From Pseudomonadota bacterium (GTDB taxonomy: Bacteria; Myxococcota_A; Polyangia; Haliangiales; Haliangiaceae): a DNA stretch of 7,834 nucleotides. Shown here in pieces: positions 6,123 to 7,834 of this stretch (position 1 is its first letter; each line of letters starts with the position of its first letter). The notes under the pieces were generated by a model. It made no database searches. It was given only the letters and a program-made list of their open reading frames with translations, and was not told where the DNA came from. The position numbers were made by a program, and so were the translations under genes. The stretch covers positions 1-7,834 of the forward strand of contig JAEYYY010000309.1 in NCBI GenBank assembly GCA_023430775.1. Reading direction: 5' to 3'.

Positions 6123-7124
6123 TCAGCCAAGCGGCTCGAGCGCGAGCGTCACGTCACCCGACACCATTCCCATCGGCGTATGCGTGTGCCGCGCTTCGTA
6201 GTCGTGCGGCAGCGAGAACTTGCACGTCGAGATGAGCCGGTGCCAGAGGACCTTCACCTCGATGTTCGCGAGCTGCGCACCGACGCACGCGTGGGCGCCA
6301 CCGCCGAACGGCATCTGCAGCGCGGGGTGCTTCTTGTCCTCCGCGCGATCGGGCGAAAACCGCTCGGGGTCGAACGTGCTCGGGTTCGTCCACAGGTCGG
6401 GATGTCGACCGATCGCGCCGATCATCGGGAGGACTCCGACGCCTGGCGGGATCTTGTGGCCCATCACTTCGACCTCGCGCAGCGGCGCGCGCGGCACGAA
6501 TGACGCGATCGGCATCAGCCGCATCGTCTCTTTCCACACCCACTCGAGCTGCTTGAGCGCCTTGAGATTCGTCGCGTCGAGAGAGCCGACAGGAATCTGC
6601 TTCGCCTCCTCGCGCAGGCGCTCTTGCCATGCCGGATTGCGCGCGAGCAGGTACGCCATGCTCGTGACGCCAGCCGATGTCGTGTCGAACGCGCCGAACA
6701 TGATCGTGAGGAACACCCGGACCAGTGCGTCGTCGCCATCCGTCGATGCCTCGGCTTGGCACATGTGACTGAACAGATCGTTGCCGGCGTCGCGGCGGCG
6801 CTGCTCGACCAGCCCCCGGAAGGTCTCGAGGAGCATGAGGAAGCCTTGGCGAGAGCGGCGGCGCGTCGGGCTGATCCGCGTGTTGCGCGACAATGCGGTG
6901 GCGCCGTGCCAGAAATCGGTGAGCGCGCGGTCGATGGCGGCGACGTTCGCAGGATCGGTGATGCCGGTGAAGATCTCGCCGGCGACGCGCGCGAGCAGCG
7001 TGCGGACCTCGGTCTTGAAATGGATCCGCCCGCGCGCGCTCCACTCGGCGATCGCGCTTGCGAAGCCGCGATCGGCCGTCGCGATGTAGCCCTGGATCGC
7101 TTTCATCGTGAACGCCGGCTGCAC
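6123..7124 (-). CDS. Cytochrome P450, 5'-truncated (N-terminal ~100 residues missing)
   Basis: From the first available start, a GTG at 7124, 333 codons encode the core and C-terminal half of a P450 haem-thiolate monooxygenase. Landmarks are the I-helix GAFDTTSAG with Asp147-Thr148, the K-helix ExxR Glu199/Arg202 (KETMRLMP), FDPERF at 251-256, and the haem loop PFGGGAHACVG with ligand Cys280. Similarity does not begin at the GTG. The in-frame codons above it read VDFEDHRAARALVQPAF, the usual C-helix block of P450s, and then hit a TGA at 7169-7167. Bacterial P450s are normally 400-450 residues, so the whole N-terminal part is lost, and neither the sequence up to the transposase nor the strand opposite it holds it. 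The break coincides with a REP-like hairpin and the transposase. No ribosome-binding site precedes the GTG. The catalytic core motifs are intact, but without the N-terminal part folding is doubtful and it is probably a recent pseudogene. Confidence 0.88.
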   Translation of the reverse strand: MQPAFTMKAIQGYIATADRGFASAIAEWSARGRIHFKTEVRTLLARVAGEIFTGITDPANVAAIDRALTDFWHGATALSRNTRISPTRRRSRQGFLMLLETFRGLVEQRRRDAGNDLFSHMCQAEASTDGDDALVRVFLTIMFGAFDTTSAGVTSMAYLLARNPAWQERLREEAKQIPVGSLDATNLKALKQLEWVWKETMRLMPIASFVPRAPLREVEVMGHKIPPGVGVLPMIGAIGRHPDLWTNPSTFDPERFSPDRAEDKKHPALQMPFGGGAHACVGAQLANIEVKVLWHRLISTCKFSLPHDYEARHTHTPMGMVSGDVTLALEPLG

Positions 7125-7162
7125 GAGCGCCCGCGCGGCACGGTGGTCCTCGAAGTCGACGC

Positions 7163-7194
7163 GAATTCAAGTTGCGCGATCGCGCGACGAATTC
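7163..7194. repeat. REP-like palindromic hairpin at the P450/transposase junction
   Basis: GAATTC at 7163-7168 pairs with GAATTC at 7189-7194. After a two-base bulge (AA, 7169-7170), GTTGCGCGA (7171-7179) pairs with TCGCGCGAC (7180-7188) with a single T-G wobble; the centre GCGCGATCGCGC is a perfect palindrome. The element lies 17 bases ahead of the transposase ATG and exactly where P450 similarity ends. REP/RAYT elements characteristically carry such imperfect bulged hairpins beside the transposase. Whether a second copy flanks the other side cannot be seen in this window. Confidence 0.7.
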
Positions 7195-7210
7195 TTTCGA
7201 CGAGGAATCG

Positions 7211-7834
7211 ATGCCGCGTCCACGCAAGAAGCACCTCCAGCAAGCGTTCGAGTTCCGCCAGCACGGTGGCAAGCGCGACGGCGCAGGGCGACCGCGCACG
7301 AGCAACCGTCCGCGCATGCCGCACGCACAGCGCGACGAGATCAACGCGCGCCATCCGCTGCACGTCACCAGCCGCGTCGTCGACGGGCTCGGCTCGCTTC
7401 GCAAGCGCGACATGTTCCGCGCCATCCGCGCAGCCACGATCGCCGTGTTCCGCTTCGCCGCGATTCGCGAGGTCGATTGCCGGATCGTGCACGCGAGCAT
7501 CCAGTCGAATCACCTCCATCTCCTCGTCGAGGCTGCGAATCGCGGCGCGCTCACCGCAGGCATGCGCGTGTTCCTCAGCTCCGCCGCGAAGCACATCAAC
7601 CGCGCGATCTGGCGCCGCACCGGCCAGCGTCGGCGCGGCGGCGTGTTCGGCGACCGCTATCACGATCGTGCGCTCACCACGCCGCGCGAGATTCGAAACT
7701 GCATCGTACGTGTTGAACAACTGGCGACGCCACGGCGAAGACCGGCAGCGAAACTCGAACATCGATCGGTTCTCCACGGGCATCTGGTTCCCGGGATGGA
7801 AGGAGCGCGAGCACTCGCCGATCCTCTACAAGCC
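7211..7834 (+). pseudogene. REP-associated tyrosine transposase (IS200/Y1-like), frameshifted at about 7706, 3' end outside window
   Basis: ATG at 7211 follows a good ribosome-binding site (GAGGA, 7202-7206). The protein has a basic N-terminus (KRDGAGRPR), RHPLHVTSRV at 48-57, the HUH-type metal-binding motif NHLHLLVEA with His101/His103, and GDRYHDRALTTPREIRN at 148-163. These are standard for the Y1 transposase (RAYT) branch that nicks single-stranded DNA at hairpins. In the starting frame similarity ends at Ile165. It resumes one base later (from TAC at 7707) as YVLNNWRRHGEDR and then STGIWFPGWKE, to the window end. Relatives have one extra residue before YVL, so two bases were probably lost (or one gained). 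The tyrosine of YVLNN aligns with the expected catalytic Tyr, so the unshifted product should be inactive. A sequencing error remains possible. Confidence 0.85.

Noticed and set aside
5933..6130. 65-codon minus-strand frame overlapping the P450 stop
   Set aside because: It reads through the GGWCC repeat cluster, has no recognisable motif and no ribosome-binding site.
6154..7500. Long minus-strand frame spanning both the P450 and the transposase
   Set aside because: It runs out of frame through the P450 and antisense through the transposase, so it joins two unrelated genes only because stops are rare at this GC content. It does not supply the missing P450 N-terminus.
7103..7783. Minus-strand frame of 226 codons opposite the transposase as a possible P450 N-terminal part
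   Set aside because: It contains none of the P450 N-terminal patterns and mirrors the transposase codons.

Overview
The window is very GC-rich. Its coding has strong third-position G/C bias, which leaves long arginine-rich open frames on the strand opposite every real gene. Three predicted exported lipoproteins, two of them small and cysteine-rich, sit beside an MpaB/DUF2236-type enzyme with a TetR regulator, a P450 and an IS200-like transposase. Together these suggest a large-genome soil or marine bacterium of the Myxococcota (delta-proteobacterial) type. This is inference from style and gene content; no rRNA or tRNA marker is present.

Layout: (1) 1-444 minus, N-terminal half of an isocitrate lyase/PEP mutase-family enzyme, cut by the window edge. 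(2) 638-2100 minus, a two-gene unit of an MpaB/Lcp-like haem oxygenase followed by a small cysteine-rich lipoprotein overlapping it by TGATG. It is transcribed divergently from a TetR regulator (2150-2827 plus), with a perfect 9-bp inverted repeat in the 49-bp gap. (3) 2813-3875, a cysteine-rich lipoprotein gene (minus) bracketed by two 86-bp near-identical direct copies; the right copy is the true 3' end of the next gene and the left is a detached remnant of it. (4) 3808-5922 minus, a 704-residue lipoprotein with helical/TPR-like repeats, a beta-rich segment and a transglutaminase-like C-terminal domain. A dense GGWCC repeat cluster and a sigma-54-like element lie upstream. (5) 6123-7163 minus, a cytochrome P450 lacking its first ~100 residues. 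(6) 7163-7834, an insertion-like module: a REP-like hairpin exactly at the P450 break, then a plus-strand RAYT/IS200-like transposase frameshifted just before its predicted catalytic tyrosine and running off the window.

How it may work: the left part reads as a TetR-controlled oxidative enzyme with a translationally coupled surface lipoprotein. The middle shows local rearrangement around a lipoprotein gene. The right end shows a transposase-associated break of a P450. No gap between genes exceeds 300 bases. The gaps at 445-637 (193 bp), 2828-2965, 3566-3807 and 5923-6122 contain only the sites listed. I saw no RNA gene or CRISPR array.
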